From NCBI GenBank assembly GCA_039654915.1, contig CM077600.1, positions 45,120,492-45,184,491 of the forward strand: a stretch of 64,000 nucleotides of DNA. The letters are read 5' to 3'. A program made the translations under genes and the position numbers. A model generated the notes under the pieces. The model was given only the letters and a program-made list of their open reading frames with translations. It had not been told where the DNA came from and ran no database searches. Source of the DNA: Aquilaria yunnanensis (lineage: Eukaryota > Streptophyta > Magnoliopsida > Malvales > Thymelaeaceae). Shown one piece after another: positions 1-12,593 of the stretch (position 1 is the stretch's first letter; every line of letters begins with the position of its first letter).

Positions 1-1673
1 TGCAAGTGACTCATCAACAACAGATCACGTGTAGTTCAAAACTCATCAAGAAGAGCAAGGTGGTAAATATCACAGAGCGTTGCACGAGCTTTAGTTTGCT
101 CATCTCCACATTTGTATATAAGCAACACTAGCATATCCATTAACGTTCTACTACTTTCAGGAGAACTAGGTTTCCTAGGCATGGCTTCTGGAATAGTAAT
201 AAATGCAGATGGACCCCGAACTTCCCCATCCACCTCACCACCATCAGCAGTTTCTGAAAGTTCAGCTAATTTCCTCATAGCATCATAAACCTCCTGACGT
301 TTATAGTAGATTAGCTCAGCACGCCTCAGTGCAACCTTTGCTGCTGCTTTCAAGTCCCCAGTACACTCCAAGTACTCCTGTACATTTTGAGCAAGGCCCA
401 AAAACATGGGCTCATCTCTCAATCTCTCCACATATTCACGAGTGTGGGGATCAATGCACTGCAAGCTCTTAAAGAACTCATTGTCTATCTTCTCCAGGAA
501 AGCTACTAGGTTTCCCCAAACACGAATGGTGCCATTATAGTCTATGCCCTTTTGGGTTTCATTCTCATCAGGCTCAACCATGTCATCAACCACAAGGTTA
601 CAGTATTGAACAAGAATATCTAATATGACGAGCATATTCTGCACACATTTCTTCCAGATATTTATGGGCATGTGCCCATTGAGACCTGGGTTAACATCAC
701 ATTGGGTAGAGACAACACTAAACAGTATCTCAAGTTTTTGTGCAGGAGTCTTTGCAACATTTGTTAGAAAGGTGAGTTGCTCAACCAGCTCAAACCTGCC
801 AGTTCCCTTCCTGCCTCTAGCAGCAACAGCCTCCTTAAACTTTTTGTTCACAGTATCCCACGTAACTTCACTGGAGTTCTTGAATTGCTTATCCATAAGC
901 TTATCTTTCTTGCCAACTATCAGATCCCAATCAGCATCATCCCTATCCTCATCTTTCCGAATACCGTCCCCTTGATCAGAGGCCACTATTTTCGTAGAAT
1001 CCTCATCGTCATCATCAAAGTCAGAATCCTCATCATCATCCTCATCTTCCTCAACCACCTCATTCTCAGGATTCTCCTTGTACTTGTTAATTGCATCTTC
1101 ATATTGCCTATTGTGTTTCTTAAGTTTCTGTTTCATTGAGTTGAAAGCCTTTGCATTACTGCTGCTTATCTTTTTCTTGGCATCCTTGTTTGCCAAAGTT
1201 TCATTCAAGAAATCTTCCAACATCACAAGAGCTTTTATGTATAGATTAGGAACCTTAAGAGACTCTGTAACACGCATCACCTTCTCACGCTGCTTATTGA
1301 TCTTATCAAAGCACTCTTACAAGCTAACCCAGTCATTTATTTTCATAGCATTCTTTATTTGGTCGACAGTTGCATTCATCTCATCAAAGCATTTGTCTTT
1401 TGCAGACCTAATAAAACACTTTCGGGCATCAGAGTCATCACTATCACTAGCATTATCCACAAGGTATCTGGAAGGACCACCAGAGGTCGGCTTATCTTCT
1501 GTACTTTCAACATCATCTCCATACTGACTCTCCTCATCCTCGGTATCACTGCCACCCTGTTTTTTTCAAAACAAAGAAAATGTTTCAAATGCCCACAACT
1601 AGTCATTTCGTACGGACGAAAACTAAAAATTATAATATCTCTATTAAACCTGGGTCCAGAAACGGGATGCCAT
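1..1673 (-). pseudogene. eIF3 subunit c, 5' part, with two premature stops
   Basis: This is a copy of translation initiation factor eIF3 subunit c, a core subunit of the eIF3 complex that joins the 40S ribosome. The start codon is at 1673-1671. Exon 1 (1673-1650) encodes MASRFWTQ; a short intron (donor GTTTAA, acceptor ACAG) leads to exon 2 at 1556, which runs off the left edge. Family hallmarks follow in order: an acidic Ser/Asp N-terminus, the segment MKINDWVSL, the segment [14 protein letters not shown], a long acidic tract near 1000-1070, and [17 protein letters not shown]. Two stops interrupt this frame: TAA at 1319-1317, where the family has Gln, and TGA at 38-36, after which LLLMSHL continues in frame. 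Retained introns argue for a duplicated rather than a reverse-transcribed pseudogene. Two Arg-to-Cys changes near the first stop fit decay. A sequencing error cannot be excluded. Family identity is near certain; pseudogene status is likely. Confidence 0.88.
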
Positions 1674-2230
1674 CATCGCCAATGAGTAAAACGAATAAAT
1701 GATAGAAGACCTTGAGAACCTGCGAGAACCTGCAAACGGATTAATGAAGTAATCTCTTTGATACGCCGACAAGCGAGGCATAAACCTATGAAAATATACT
1801 CAACTCCAAAAGTTTTTGCCACAGTTTCCAACTCAACAAAGTCAAGAAACAAAAATGTATTGTTACCCAAATCACATAAAATAGTAAAAAAAACAAAAAA
1901 AGTTGCGCCAAAAGGGAGGCCACAAGGTTAGGAAAAAGAAAAAAGCCTCCTGAACTGCCAAACAGCATTTAGAACACAGACATCTAAAGACGGCTCGGAA
2001 AATATGACATCTTCGTCATGGTAACCCGAAAAATCACTGAAGAAACGAAAGGAAAGTTAAATTCCGAGATGATAAGGTTTCCTCATGCTTCCGATGAAGA
2101 TTCCGATAGAGCAAGTGCCAAGAGAGGAAAAGAACAGCGTACCTGAGACTTGGGAAATTGGGATGGGAGCAGCAGCCAGACCTCCGATTTGCTGCCGCAG
2201 CAGGTGAGGGCTTTTGCGTTTTTAAAGGTT
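1674..2230 (-). promoter_or_regulatory. Probable 5' leader and leader intron of the eIF3c copy
   Basis: A donor-like CAG|GTACGC lies at 2143/2142 on the minus strand. Pyrimidine-rich acceptors ending TTTGCAG or TCTCGCAG lie near 1720-1731. This suggests an untranslated first exon around 2143-2225 and a leader intron of about 0.4 kb before the exon holding the start codon. This is inferred from splice signals only. Confidence 0.4.
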
Positions 2231-3300
2231 AGTGTATTATGTGTTGGGCTTTGTAAAATTAAATTCGAAATGGACCTCAACGCCAGTCTGGGCCCGTCGG
2301 TATATCTAATACCGCAGCCCCTCCACTTCCTTTTTCTATTTGAATATTTTTTGCGGTTCTTAACAATTTTGGGTCTATGTTATGCAAATTCAGGCCCAAT
2401 AACGTGTAAGCAGTCCAGGAAAAAAGAAAACTATAGGAAAAAGAAAAGAGTATCCGGCATAACATATCCTCAAACATTTTTGGTGCACCAGAAAATCTTG
2501 GTCCGCCAGATGATGGCTATCCTCAAGGGTCCAAGTTGCTCATACTCAAACTAATATATGGGTTAATATTTATACTATTTTAGGTTAATTGAGTGATTTA
2601 ATACCTTCACTGGTCTAGTTTTTATTTTATTTATGTTAAAAACCAAGTCAAAAAATAGAATGTATTTTTGTGGAGCAAAAAGGTTAAATTGCAAGAAATT
2701 ATAAAGAAAGAAAAATAGCTGAGAATTGGAAGAAAGTCATAATTTTTTGTACTTGGAAGCATCATTACATGTATACAAATGGAAGAGATGCTACAATTTT
2801 AATTAAGAGCAAGGGCATATCAACTTTTTCGAGACCTACAAGACAACTGAAGCAATTGTTTTATGGCAAAATATGTGAAGTGGGAAGGCAAGAGTCAAAC
2901 TCTAGACCTCTTTAATGTTCCCCACACCTTTAGTCATTTTGTCTAGGTGGTAAGGATAAGAAACTCTCATTTTGTTTGATGAAATATCATTTTAGTAATA
3001 GTATGATACACTTTTAAGTCAAAGGCATCTCTATCATTTGGATCTTAAGGTTAAGGACAAGGGAAATGTGATAGATAAAAAAAAAAAAAGAGGTGGGTTC
3101 ATGAATTGGAGATAGGATTAAAACAAGAATCAAAGAGAAAGAAGCTGATGATTTGGAAAGCATGAGAGAGACAAATATTTTGGATTGATTTTTTTTTTTT
3201 CTTCACTAATGGCTTGTAAATTGGTTTTTCAAGAAGAACACTGAAGTTTTTTGTTTAACTTGATATCTAAAGTATGATGGGGTCCAATAAATAGCAAACA
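2231..3300. other. Intergenic, no gene seen
   Basis: AT-rich sequence with A and T runs near 3080 and 3190. No coding pattern, RNA gene or clear repeat was recognised. Confidence 0.5.
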
Positions 3301-6149
3301 TGTGAGGATACCTGGCCGACTTTAGTCACCTATATACAAATATATAAAATTATACCAGGGAAACCCTTGGAGTAGGGAAGTCCATTTGATACTCAAGTCA
3401 GTAATGGTAGCAACATCAAACTAGGGAAATTTAAGTGATACTCACTGTATAAATAGCCGAATAATGGGCTTAATAGGCATGCACCCTAGTTTCTAAGCCT
3501 ATATAGGCTATCACGGGCCTTGATCGTCAGTTAGGTCATGGGCCTAGCTATTCGGCACTTTCAAGTCTAATATAGATTACGGGTTTTAACAAGCCTCTCC
3601 CCCTAGTAAATGCGGCGTTTGAGGGGTCCTTGCATTTTAATGAACATATGAAAAAAAACCCTTTTCTCAAAGGGTGTATGAGCGATTGGGTATGAGTTCC
3701 TTTTCATGTGAATAAGTAACATACGTTGAGATTTCATAGGTTGTACCTAGTTTATTGACCTAGATTATGGTTTGGTTGTGAGCTAGCTAACCTAAAGAAA
3801 TGATTTAGTTAGAAAGGTTAGGACAACAAATGGGCAAAATTAATGACTTGATTGAAAAATCAAGTTAGGGTTAACTCTCAGGTAACATAAGACTTTTGTT
3901 TCTTGATTGGAAATATTATGGAAGATATTGGTCAATTCAAGTTGAATTGAGTCAATGAAGAATTAATTGCATAATTAAAATTGTGTTTAGGCACAATTGA
4001 TTAAACAAAAAAGTAATTATGGTTTAATTAATGATCAGTTTGACACATACAAATAATTGGGTGGCTGAAGTGAACATTTGACGCTACATTTAAACATTTG
4101 TCAATGCCCAGGTTTTTCTCATGCAAAAAGAGTGATGGCTGGTCAGCCATTGTTCCTTTGTAACCTTTCAAATGAAAACTAAAGGATTTAAGCCGATTTT
4201 TAGGCGAAATCAAAGAATAATTTGACAGAAAATGGTGATCAAAGGTCAGGTGAAAGGAAATTACAAGTGTTTCTTCAAGCCTAAGCTTCTTATTTGGTGT
4301 TTCGACCTTGGAACCCACATGAGTTGGTTGCTGTCGAAAAGGTAAGGGATCTAGATGTTGATTTTAGCATGAATTTATGTTGATTTGGTGAAATAATGCT
4401 AGAAATCAACTAGGTAACACATGTATGATAGCAATGTAGCTAAGTGAGTACAGTGTTATATGTGAAAAGTTGGATAGTGATCTAAGTACAAGTGGTGCCC
4501 TATTCTGGTTCCATTGAGTGTGAAGGGCACTGAGGTTTGAAGTGAGCCTAAGAAATTATAGCAAACTACTGGGACTAAAGGGTGGCTAGAACCCCAGAGG
4601 TGCTTGGCCAGCACTAGCTTTTCTTTGAACATCTTTGATAAGTCTGGAGCTCGTGTAATGTTTGAATTGGTTATTGTGGTTGTTTGTTGGGCCAATGAGG
4701 CTGTAAGAACCTTGGAAATGTGAATGTGTGTGAGTCATAGCTTTTTTTTCATGTGCTTTGTTGGCTAGGTTATACTAAGGTTCGATTTCATTTGATTTAT
4801 GCATATTTGCTTTGTTGCTTATATGCTTTGCTTTGTCTTCTTTGTATGTAGGTTGAAGTGGAGCTCACCCTTATTGTTTAATTGCCATGCAGGAAAGGGC
4901 TTGGCCTAGTGAGCTTAAGTTAATAAATGTTCAGTAAAGTGTTATGTTCAGGTATTAACTTGGCTTGTATTGTGACTCTTGGTTTTAGTTAACAAGGAGG
5001 TTGGCTTGTGTTTTATAGCTACTTAGATGGGTTAGGAAAGTTATGCACTAAACTCAAGACATTGGAAAAGGTTTAGTGTCAATCAACTAGATTGCTTGGG
5101 GTGTAAGCAATTAGTTTGTTTAGTAGGTTATTGTGTTAGGTTTCTAACTGTAATTGAACATGTACTATATTTTGTGTCCTGAGTGGTTGTGAACCTTGGA
5201 ATTATGTTGTGGATTTGCATGTTTAAATCTCTTTAAGTGTGCTTAACCTATTTCAGATTGCTTGGCCTTAAGCGTTACATAATTTTGCTAGCAGTGTACT
5301 TTGTCATGTAAATCCATGAATTCTACTTGGCAGTTGTGTATGACTATTTATTTTTCCTTTATTCCTTTATGTCTTAGTGGTAAGCACTTAAAATTTCCAG
5401 CTAAATAACCACTTGAATCACTAGGTAAAAATTCTTGCAATTTCTAGCAAAAATTGAGAAGATATATGTTTTTCTACCTAAGTATTTGCCTAGTAGAATT
5501 TGGGTTGTTCACAATGGTGACTACCTCTTGGTTTAAATGTGCTTAAAGTAAACTTATATCACTTTAAGGCTAAAAACTGGCTAATGGTAAGGTAGTTAGG
5601 GCTATAAAAAGACCAATTTCCATGCAGGCCTTCAATTTAATTATCTAGTTATTCCCATATGATATATGAGCCCTGAAGACTTTTAGATAGGTTCTTGTAG
5701 CATATGATGTTTCTTGTATGAAACACTTTCTCAAGTGTCTTTCCAGAATTTCTATGAAGGGGGTTAGTTGGCATTAGTAGCTGAAATACCTAAAGTCAAT
5801 GCATTAGAGAAACTTTCATCCTTTTGCCTTTTTTGAAAAGGCGTTGTAGTGTGTTTATGATGTTTAGAACCTCTTTGAAGTTCTTAGCCTCAATATGGTA
5901 ACCTAGTAATGGACCTCATTTAGTTCTTTGGGTTTCAAGTCTTTATTTTGCTTGAGGTTTGGCCTTCTTCATATAAGGTTGGCCTTATTGAGGGCTCCAT
6001 TAGGTCCTATTTTATGATCAATTACCCCAAGTTTCTTTCTTAAAAAGCCTTCTTGAATGCAAGATTTTTGGGCACCATCATCTGATAGGCCCGTCTTTTG
6101 GGGTTTGTCATCTAATAAGCTTCATTATTAGGAAGACTTTCTCCACTCA

Positions 6150-6420
6150 GCGGTTCTAGTCTAAAAGGCCTACCTTTGAAGCCATGGCTACTGTGTGGGG
6201 ATTGCATGTCACTTAGAAACCAAAATCTAATAGGTTCATCTCCAATGTTGGGGTCGTTGCTGGGGATTATACATCATCCGGGGCAGAAATCTGAGAAGCT
6301 CATCCTTAAGGCTAAGGCCACTCTCAGAGGATTATATGTCGCATAAGGGTCAAAATCCAATAGGTCCATCACTAGTGACAAGGACGTTCACCAAAGATTG
6401 TAAGTTGCCCCGATGTTGAC
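6150..6420. repeat. About four degenerate tandem units of ~65 bp
   Basis: Successive units share the words CTAATAGGTTCATC or CCAATAGGTCCATC, then GGGGATTNNATGTC or GGATTATATGTCGC. The spacing is about 60-67 bp. The units differ at many positions, so the array is old. It lies within the degenerate transposon-like region. Confidence 0.45.
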
Positions 6421-6469
6421 AACCAAGAAGCTAATTATCGAGAATTTTTGAATCAGCCCTTTTGCGGCC

Positions 6470-6745
6470 TCCATTATACCTCATCTCACCTTGTTGTGAG
6501 GCCACCTATTTTTAGCCTCCAGCTTGGCTACTATCTTTTGGTACTCTTGTGAGATAAAAAACGGATTCTCCATGGCTTGGAGCTTATCATTCAGCATTTT
6601 TTTTCTCCTTTTCCATGGCATCCACCTTCATAGCTAACCTATGGTTCCTACCCAAGATCCACTTCCAGTCATTTTACAGTATGTGGTTGGTCTTTTCCAA
6701 GGCATTCACTTCAGTTACCATCCTATGTAGCGTGATGCCAGCCTA
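6470..6745 (-). pseudogene. Broken coiled-coil coding remnant, probably from a retroelement
   Basis: Read on the minus strand with frame changes, this gives pieces such as VTEVNALEKTNHIL and LAMKVDAMEKEKKNAE, then QAMENPFFISQEYQKIVAKL. These are charged, heptad-like segments typical of plant retroelement-associated coiled-coil proteins. Several stops and shifts break it. The parent family is not certain. Confidence 0.35.
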
Positions 6746-7266
6746 GCCAAAGGTTTTTGGTGAGCAACACGTCCTAAAATGGATAAAGAAAGTGTAATAA
6801 ATAAGGCTTACCTAAAGGAAAGCAATACTCTCACGTCTTTAGTTTGCAGGAGGAGAAATATAATACTTTTCCAATAGAGAATGATCTCATGTAATGGCAA
6901 GCCCCTCAAACATCCTCTACAGTGTGGAGTCACTATTAAGGGCATACATCCTTACTTACCAAAAAGTAAGGGTTATAAGGCACACCCATTTGCATCCAAA
7001 AGTATGCAGTTTTGTGTCATTCGGTGTTTGTTGCTTTGCCTTAAGCACCTCCAACTATAAGCAATTTGGAAGGTGAAGATTCTTTCTAGAGTCCTCCAGT
7101 TAAGCTCTATATCCACCGGGTTGGGCTCCTTGCAGAGGGTCCTTAGAGCTCCCCTCAGGCCTTGAGAACTAATCATCAAAAGCATCCCTAAAGTAGTGTT
7201 GGGCCTCAATTGTACAGGAGATAGTCCTCAGTGCCCCTAACAGGACTTAAAAAGGTGACAGAATAT

Positions 7267-7475
7267 GGGCAACGACGAAAGACAAAATTACACCAAAAAA
7301 AGAAGGTTTTCTAGGCCTTGGGGCCTAGATAAATAGTCAAAGGATTACCAAAAAAATCTTTAAAAAGGGCAAATGATGGGCAATGAAAGAATACAAAATT
7401 ACAAAAAAGAAAAAAGAAAAAAAGGTTTCTTAGGCCTTGTGGCCTAGATAAAGAGTCGAATGACTTACTAGAAGG
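7267..7475. repeat. Two-copy tandem duplication, period ~111 bp
   Basis: A block beginning GGGCAACGACGAAAGACAAA and containing TAGGCCTTGGGGCCTAGATA recurs from 7378 with substitutions (TAGGCCTTGTGGCCTAGATA). Each copy contains an AGGCC...GGCCT inverted repeat. It flanks the candidate LTR that starts near 7512. Confidence 0.6.
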
Positions 7476-7511
7476 GACATTGTAAAGAGGAATAAATTGG
7501 ATAAGAACTGC

Positions 7512-10414
7512 TGTTATAAGACCCCAACATTTTTAATTTAAAAGCTCCTCGTTATTCTCATCTAACACTATGACGGGAAGAGGCACAACTCACTTTCTAG
7601 AATTCCCCCTAGAAGGTAGAAGCCTTTTATCTCCTTATGGTATGCTCCTCGGGATGAACTTCTTCAACCTCTAAAGTATTAAGAATGCTCCTAGCCCCTC
7701 GAAGGGCCTCGATCACTAGGTTTGCTTAGGGGTAAAATTGTCATTTTGTAGATCGGAGGGTCGGGACATGTCCCGAAAGTAAAAATGACATTTTTATAAA
7801 AAAAATCCAAGTTAATTAAGTTTTTTTATTAAGGTTTAATTACCATTTGAGGAAAGGGTATTTTTGTAAAAATTTAAAAAGTTTGGGGGGTGAAATGTTT
7901 TATTGTATTTAAACTTGTTTGAGGGGTTGGGGCTGCCACTATTCACCCATTTTAGCCCTAAATTCACAAGTTTCTCTTCCTCTATTCATCCCCTCATCAA
8001 ATTTTCACAAAACCATGTTTTTTTGGAAAAATTGGAAGGTTAGGCAATGGAAGCTTGCCTTGCTCTTGTTTTGTGATTTTGAAGCTTCAAAAGGTGTTTT
8101 CTTACTTGGGCAAGTATGTGTGCATGTCGTAAGCTTCAGTCCTTGTTGTTTTCATGTTTCTTGGGCTTAATCAAGCTTGGGTTTTGTTAGGTTTGAGTTA
8201 ATTTGGTGCCATGAGCCTTTATTTGTGTGTTGGAACCTAGGAAGCTATTAGAATCCTTGAAACTTGGAGTTGGATACTTGTGCTGCTTGGTTGTTACCAG
8301 CTCAAGGTTAATTGAGGTAAAACATTTATGATTCATTAATAATTGATGTCATTCGTAGCTTACGTGAGTTAGAATCCATGTAATTTTGTGAATGATGTTA
8401 GTTGGTGAATGGTATGGACGTGGTGGACTAGTTTGTTTGCCTAGCTTGGCGTGTTGTTTGTTTGCATTTCAAACTTGGTATAAATGGTGAATTATGGCCT
8501 AGTGTATGTGTTTTGCAGGTTTATAGAGTGGGAAGCCATCCCATGCAGGTTTGGTATGTTTTGGAGGCCTCCTAAGGTGTTGATGGCATCAATTTGAAGT
8601 GTAGGGCATGGGTCTCTAACACAGCGGTGGCAATTGAGGCTACAGTGCCAGAGTGCAAGAAGAGGACACTAGAGCCATTTGCCTATGAGGCTGCAGTGCT
8701 AACGGCCTATTCGCTAGCAAAACACACATTTTTGTATTGAGTTCTAGGGGAGGTCTAGGGGTATGCTTAGGGTGCCTAAGGGTTGAGAGAACTCGGTGGT
8801 ACTTTGGGACACTTGAAACTCTTCCGTGAACTAGGTGTTTTTTAATGAATTTGTGGAATACCAGAAGTACCCATAAAATAAAACAAGTTAATTGGCTACA
8901 ATAGCACACCATAGTTTGGTGTAAGATTTAGTACTATCGGGAGCCTAACTGAGCCTTTGAATTTGAGTACCTGATGAGGGAACTTTAGAACACTTAGGTA
9001 GGTTCCATGGAACCTAAAATTTATGAGTCTAACCATAATTATTGCCAGTATACTATGGTGAACCAAGTAATAGTGGATAGGTATGTGCCTTAAGTAGGGT
9101 TTAATGTACTTGTAGCCTAGACAAGATTATTTGAGGTGCAAGTGAGAATCTAGTGCACTCTTGGTAAGGTTTTGAGATTGAAGTTTAGTACACAAGTGAC
9201 CTAGGTAAGTCTAAGGACTTTAGGTACTATGTAGAGGCTTAGTACACCTAGTAAGTTTATTGGAACTCAAGCGAGGCACACCCACCATGTTCACCTGCAT
9301 AATAATTAGGGGAAGGTCATTAACGGAGCTGAGCTTACTAGTACGTCAGCAATCTAAGGCTTGCTATGTGAGAGTTAAGGACCAGAACTCACTAGGCATA
9401 GGGTGACATCTGTGTGAGGACTAGAAAGAGGTGGGGTACCAAGGGACTCGAATATATGCTCATATTTTAGCTATCAGACTGCAAGTGCATGCAGTAGACT
9501 TATTATATATGTGTGTCATTAAAATTTTTCTTGTAAGTTGAAGAATCCTTTACTAAGAATTGAAGTTTCTCACTCCTATAGTGTTTGTTATGTAGATTTT
9601 GTATTTATAGAGCCAACAACCATTGAGGGTTGTTGAGCTAAGTTCACAAGCAGGTAGTTTACTTATTTGAATCCTTATGATTTTAGTTTTGTGGTTTACT
9701 TATTGGTTAAGTTTTGTGTTAACTACATTTGTTTATTGGTCAATAGAGGTTAGTAAAGTATAGGGGAGGGCTTTGGAGCTTGCCACTGAGAATTACTCTA
9801 AAGTGGTAGCTTAGTTATGGATCTCAATAGTGCAGTTCAATATATAGTTTTTATACATTAGTTTATTGCCTTCAATGTTTATGAATAGGTGGTGAACTCT
9901 AGAGTTGCTCTTGGGTGTAAGCATAGTCTTCTTATACTTGGATGTTCACACTTGGATAATTATTTATAGTTAAAAATATAAATGTTTTATATGCTTTGAT
10001 AGTTTTAATGTTCAATTTTAATGAAATGCCATAACTATGTTTTAAGTGTTATTTTCTTATTTTATTGATCAAGTCAAAGCACATACTTATGCTTGATTTC
10101 ATAGTAGGATTAATTAACTAGAAGTATAAAAGCTTTAATTGGTGTGCATATAATCAATTAGCCAATTGTGACTAGTGTGAGACACATTCCCATAGGCTTT
10201 TTGGGGAGGCCCACGAAAGGTTGTGTTAGACTTATCCTTAAACGGGGAGGCTTAGTCACCTTGTGAACAAGGTTATTGGTCTACTCATTTGGAAAATCTC
10301 AATTCTCCTTCACTAACACAAAAAAAAAAAAAAAACCACCTTATTCCAATCCTTCCAACTTTTCTCTACAATTGCAAAAATAAAGGACAGGCTACAACCA
10401 AAAAAGTTGGGACA
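7512..10414 (+). mobile_element. Candidate degenerate long LTR (Tat/Ogre-like)
   Basis: The segment starts TGTTATAAGACCCC and ends GGGACA. Ten bases later comes TGGCGACTTCACT (10426-10438), which matches 11 of 13 bases of the complement of a plant tRNA-Arg 3' end (TGGCGACTCCGCT). That primer site is known for the Tat/Ogre lineage of Ty3 elements, whose LTRs can be several kilobases long. No coding sequence lies inside. A partner LTR and an internal region were not found, so this would be a truncated element. The start coordinate is the weakest part. Confidence 0.35.
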
Positions 10415-10599
10415 TGATTATTTTCTGGCGACTTCACTCATATTTATAACATAATGGTTAAAAATAATCTATGATTATTTAGCACTAATTCCATCTTGTG
10501 TTCGTACAAAAGAAATTTATATTTTCTAGATGTTGGTATAAAATTTTTGTAAGTATTAATTATTACATCAAAAAAAAAAATAATAAAACTCATTTTTCA

Positions 10600-11690
10600 A
10601 ACTGATGCGAACCCCAATGGTATAAAGACCAAGGAGCTAACTAGTGCACTTCAAGTTTTTGTCTCAAGCTTTTTCATGGAGAATAGGCTTGGAATTTCGC
10701 AAGGGGCTGCTGAAACATGCAAGGAATCATATGGACATGATGGGCAAGCTTGGATCTTGATAGATTAGTGATATTCTGGTAGAAAAATCATATTTTGAGC
10801 TAAACAGATCAGAATTGAGTGATTCTTAATTCATTGGAAAGCTAACATCTGGAGCTACAAATCATATGAAGACCACAAAACCCATTTTGCATGTTAAGGG
10901 GGTCCAATTTAGCTTCAAAGTCACGATTTGTGAGTCATCGCTGGTTTAGAAGCAGTTGCGGTATTTTGGGCATATCTTTGGCTTTAGATGTTTGTTTTGT
11001 GTGATTCAGGTGTCATTTCAAAGCTAAGAAATATATCTACAACTTTCATTGTTTGCATTTTGAGAAATAACGGCTGCATCAAGTTTGAATTTCAGCTTGA
11101 AGTTGAAGACATAAGCAAAAACCACCTGAGAAGACTATTTTGGGGTTTTTATGGCAAATCTTGTGTTGTAACATATTTTATTTTATTTTCCTATTTATTT
11201 ACATTATTTAAGATGTTATTTAGGCCATGAAAGTCGTTTAGGTCACTTAGGGTAAATGGAATTCGTTGCATACTTTAAACATGTGTTAAAAGGGTGTAAG
11301 AATCCCAATTTGACTAGGTTTTCTTGAGTCTTCTAGGCCCATTCTTCATAAAAAAACTTGAGACAAAAGCTCGAAGTGCACTAGTGAGCTCCTTAGTCTT
11401 CTTTCTTGTCATTGATCCACTAGTTATTTTCAATAGATCCTTACAATCATTGGTTGTGCCTTTTTTTATTGTATCACAAACTGTTGTGAATAACATAACC
11501 TGCAAGTCCACTCTTTTTATGTAGTAGCTTTACTGGTCCAGTGTAGTGTAGTGTAGGCTTTGGCCAAAGTCTCTTATTTGTTTTGTTGCTGTTGGCACCA
11601 TACATAATTGTGCAATTCTTCAAATTCAAATGTCCTTTTTTTTGTGGAATTCCACACATAATTGTGGAATTCTTCAAAGTCAGCTTTAAA
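10600..11690. pseudogene. Ty3 polyprotein tail fragments in opposite orientations
   Basis: On the plus strand near 10626-10690 the sequence reads as KTKELTSALQVFVSSFF. On the minus strand at 11324-11420 it reads as SMTRKKTKELTSALRAFVS, and further upstream to 11677 there is a frame with GLAGYVIHNS. The motif resembles the short MTR-rich tail that follows integrase in plant Ty3 elements. The two copies form an inverted repeat around about 0.64 kb of non-coding DNA. Both are fragments. Confidence 0.5.
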
Positions 11691-12593
11691 CAAAACTATT
11701 TATATTGAAGTAATAAGATCTTATATGCGCGTAAATGAAACAAAGTATCGGTAATAATTGATGGGTGTGGGAATAGGACAAATTGGAAAAACCGCTAGCT
11801 GTCATGGCAATTAACAGTAACAGTGTAGCACTAGCAGGAGCCAATCTTGAATTAGATTTGATTGAACAACATGAATGGATCGCGTACAGGGAAAAGAGAA
11901 AAAGAAAAATAAGGACAGAGATAATAATAGTCGACCTCGAGCATATAGTGGGTTTTTTTTTTTTTTGAGAGAATATAGATTACACGTGGAGAACTAAAAG
12001 TGATGCCGTACGACGACAAGTACATGGGATAAGGCAGTGGGAGTGGTGCCACAGCCAGCTCAGCGAGCACCGCCACTGCTTGTACCAGCTAGTGCCCGCG
12101 TCCCGGCTGGCGATGCCGCTCGATTGATTTCGTTTGAGGAATACAGGATTGCGAACACGTTTCACCCTGATGGTTTAAATGTGATAATTGGCGTTTTTTA
12201 TAGAAATTTGTTCATTTGCCATTGCCTGCTTCTTTACTCCTCCGTTTACAAGTGTCGTTGATGGTGGGACGTCTTGAAGCTGGATTCGAGGTGCTCCGCC
12301 TGCCCACCGTCCCTATCCCGGCGACCACTACCTGACGGTTTAAGAATCAATCCGCCCACAGCCCAACCCATCGATAGCCGCTGTCGCTACACCCGATCGC
12401 AGGTCACACCAACCTAGGCTTCTTGCTGCTGATTCAATTGATTTCACCGGAGTCGGAAGAAGTGCCTGACCTGGCAGGGGAGGGCCAGGGAGTTGCACAG
12501 GGGCTGTCGAGCACAGCGAACTGTATTAGAGTTTTCGCTGCTGGACTTAGACTGGGTTTGATTTTCATTTTTCCAGGAGCTGATGCACAAAGG
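11691..12593. other. Intergenic with a GC-rich block, no gene recognised
   Basis: From about 12010 to 12530 the base composition turns GC-rich. Short frames occur on both strands but none has a family motif or splice structure I can defend. It may be a decayed gene or a captured fragment. Confidence 0.35.

Larger units (their letters stand above)
3300..7500. repeat. Degenerate transposon-derived sequence
   Basis: A long stretch without intact reading frames. Moderately GC-rich blocks, local tandem duplications (listed separately) and a broken coiled-coil frame on the minus strand suggest decayed LTR retrotransposon DNA. The boundaries are arbitrary: no terminal repeats or target duplications were found. 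Nothing in it supports a host gene. Confidence 0.4.

Noticed and set aside
625..1527. Several plus-strand open frames of 108-149 codons opposite the eIF3c copy
   Set aside because: They are antisense shadows of the eIF3c frame: no family motifs, and the minus strand gives clear eIF3c protein with splice sites.
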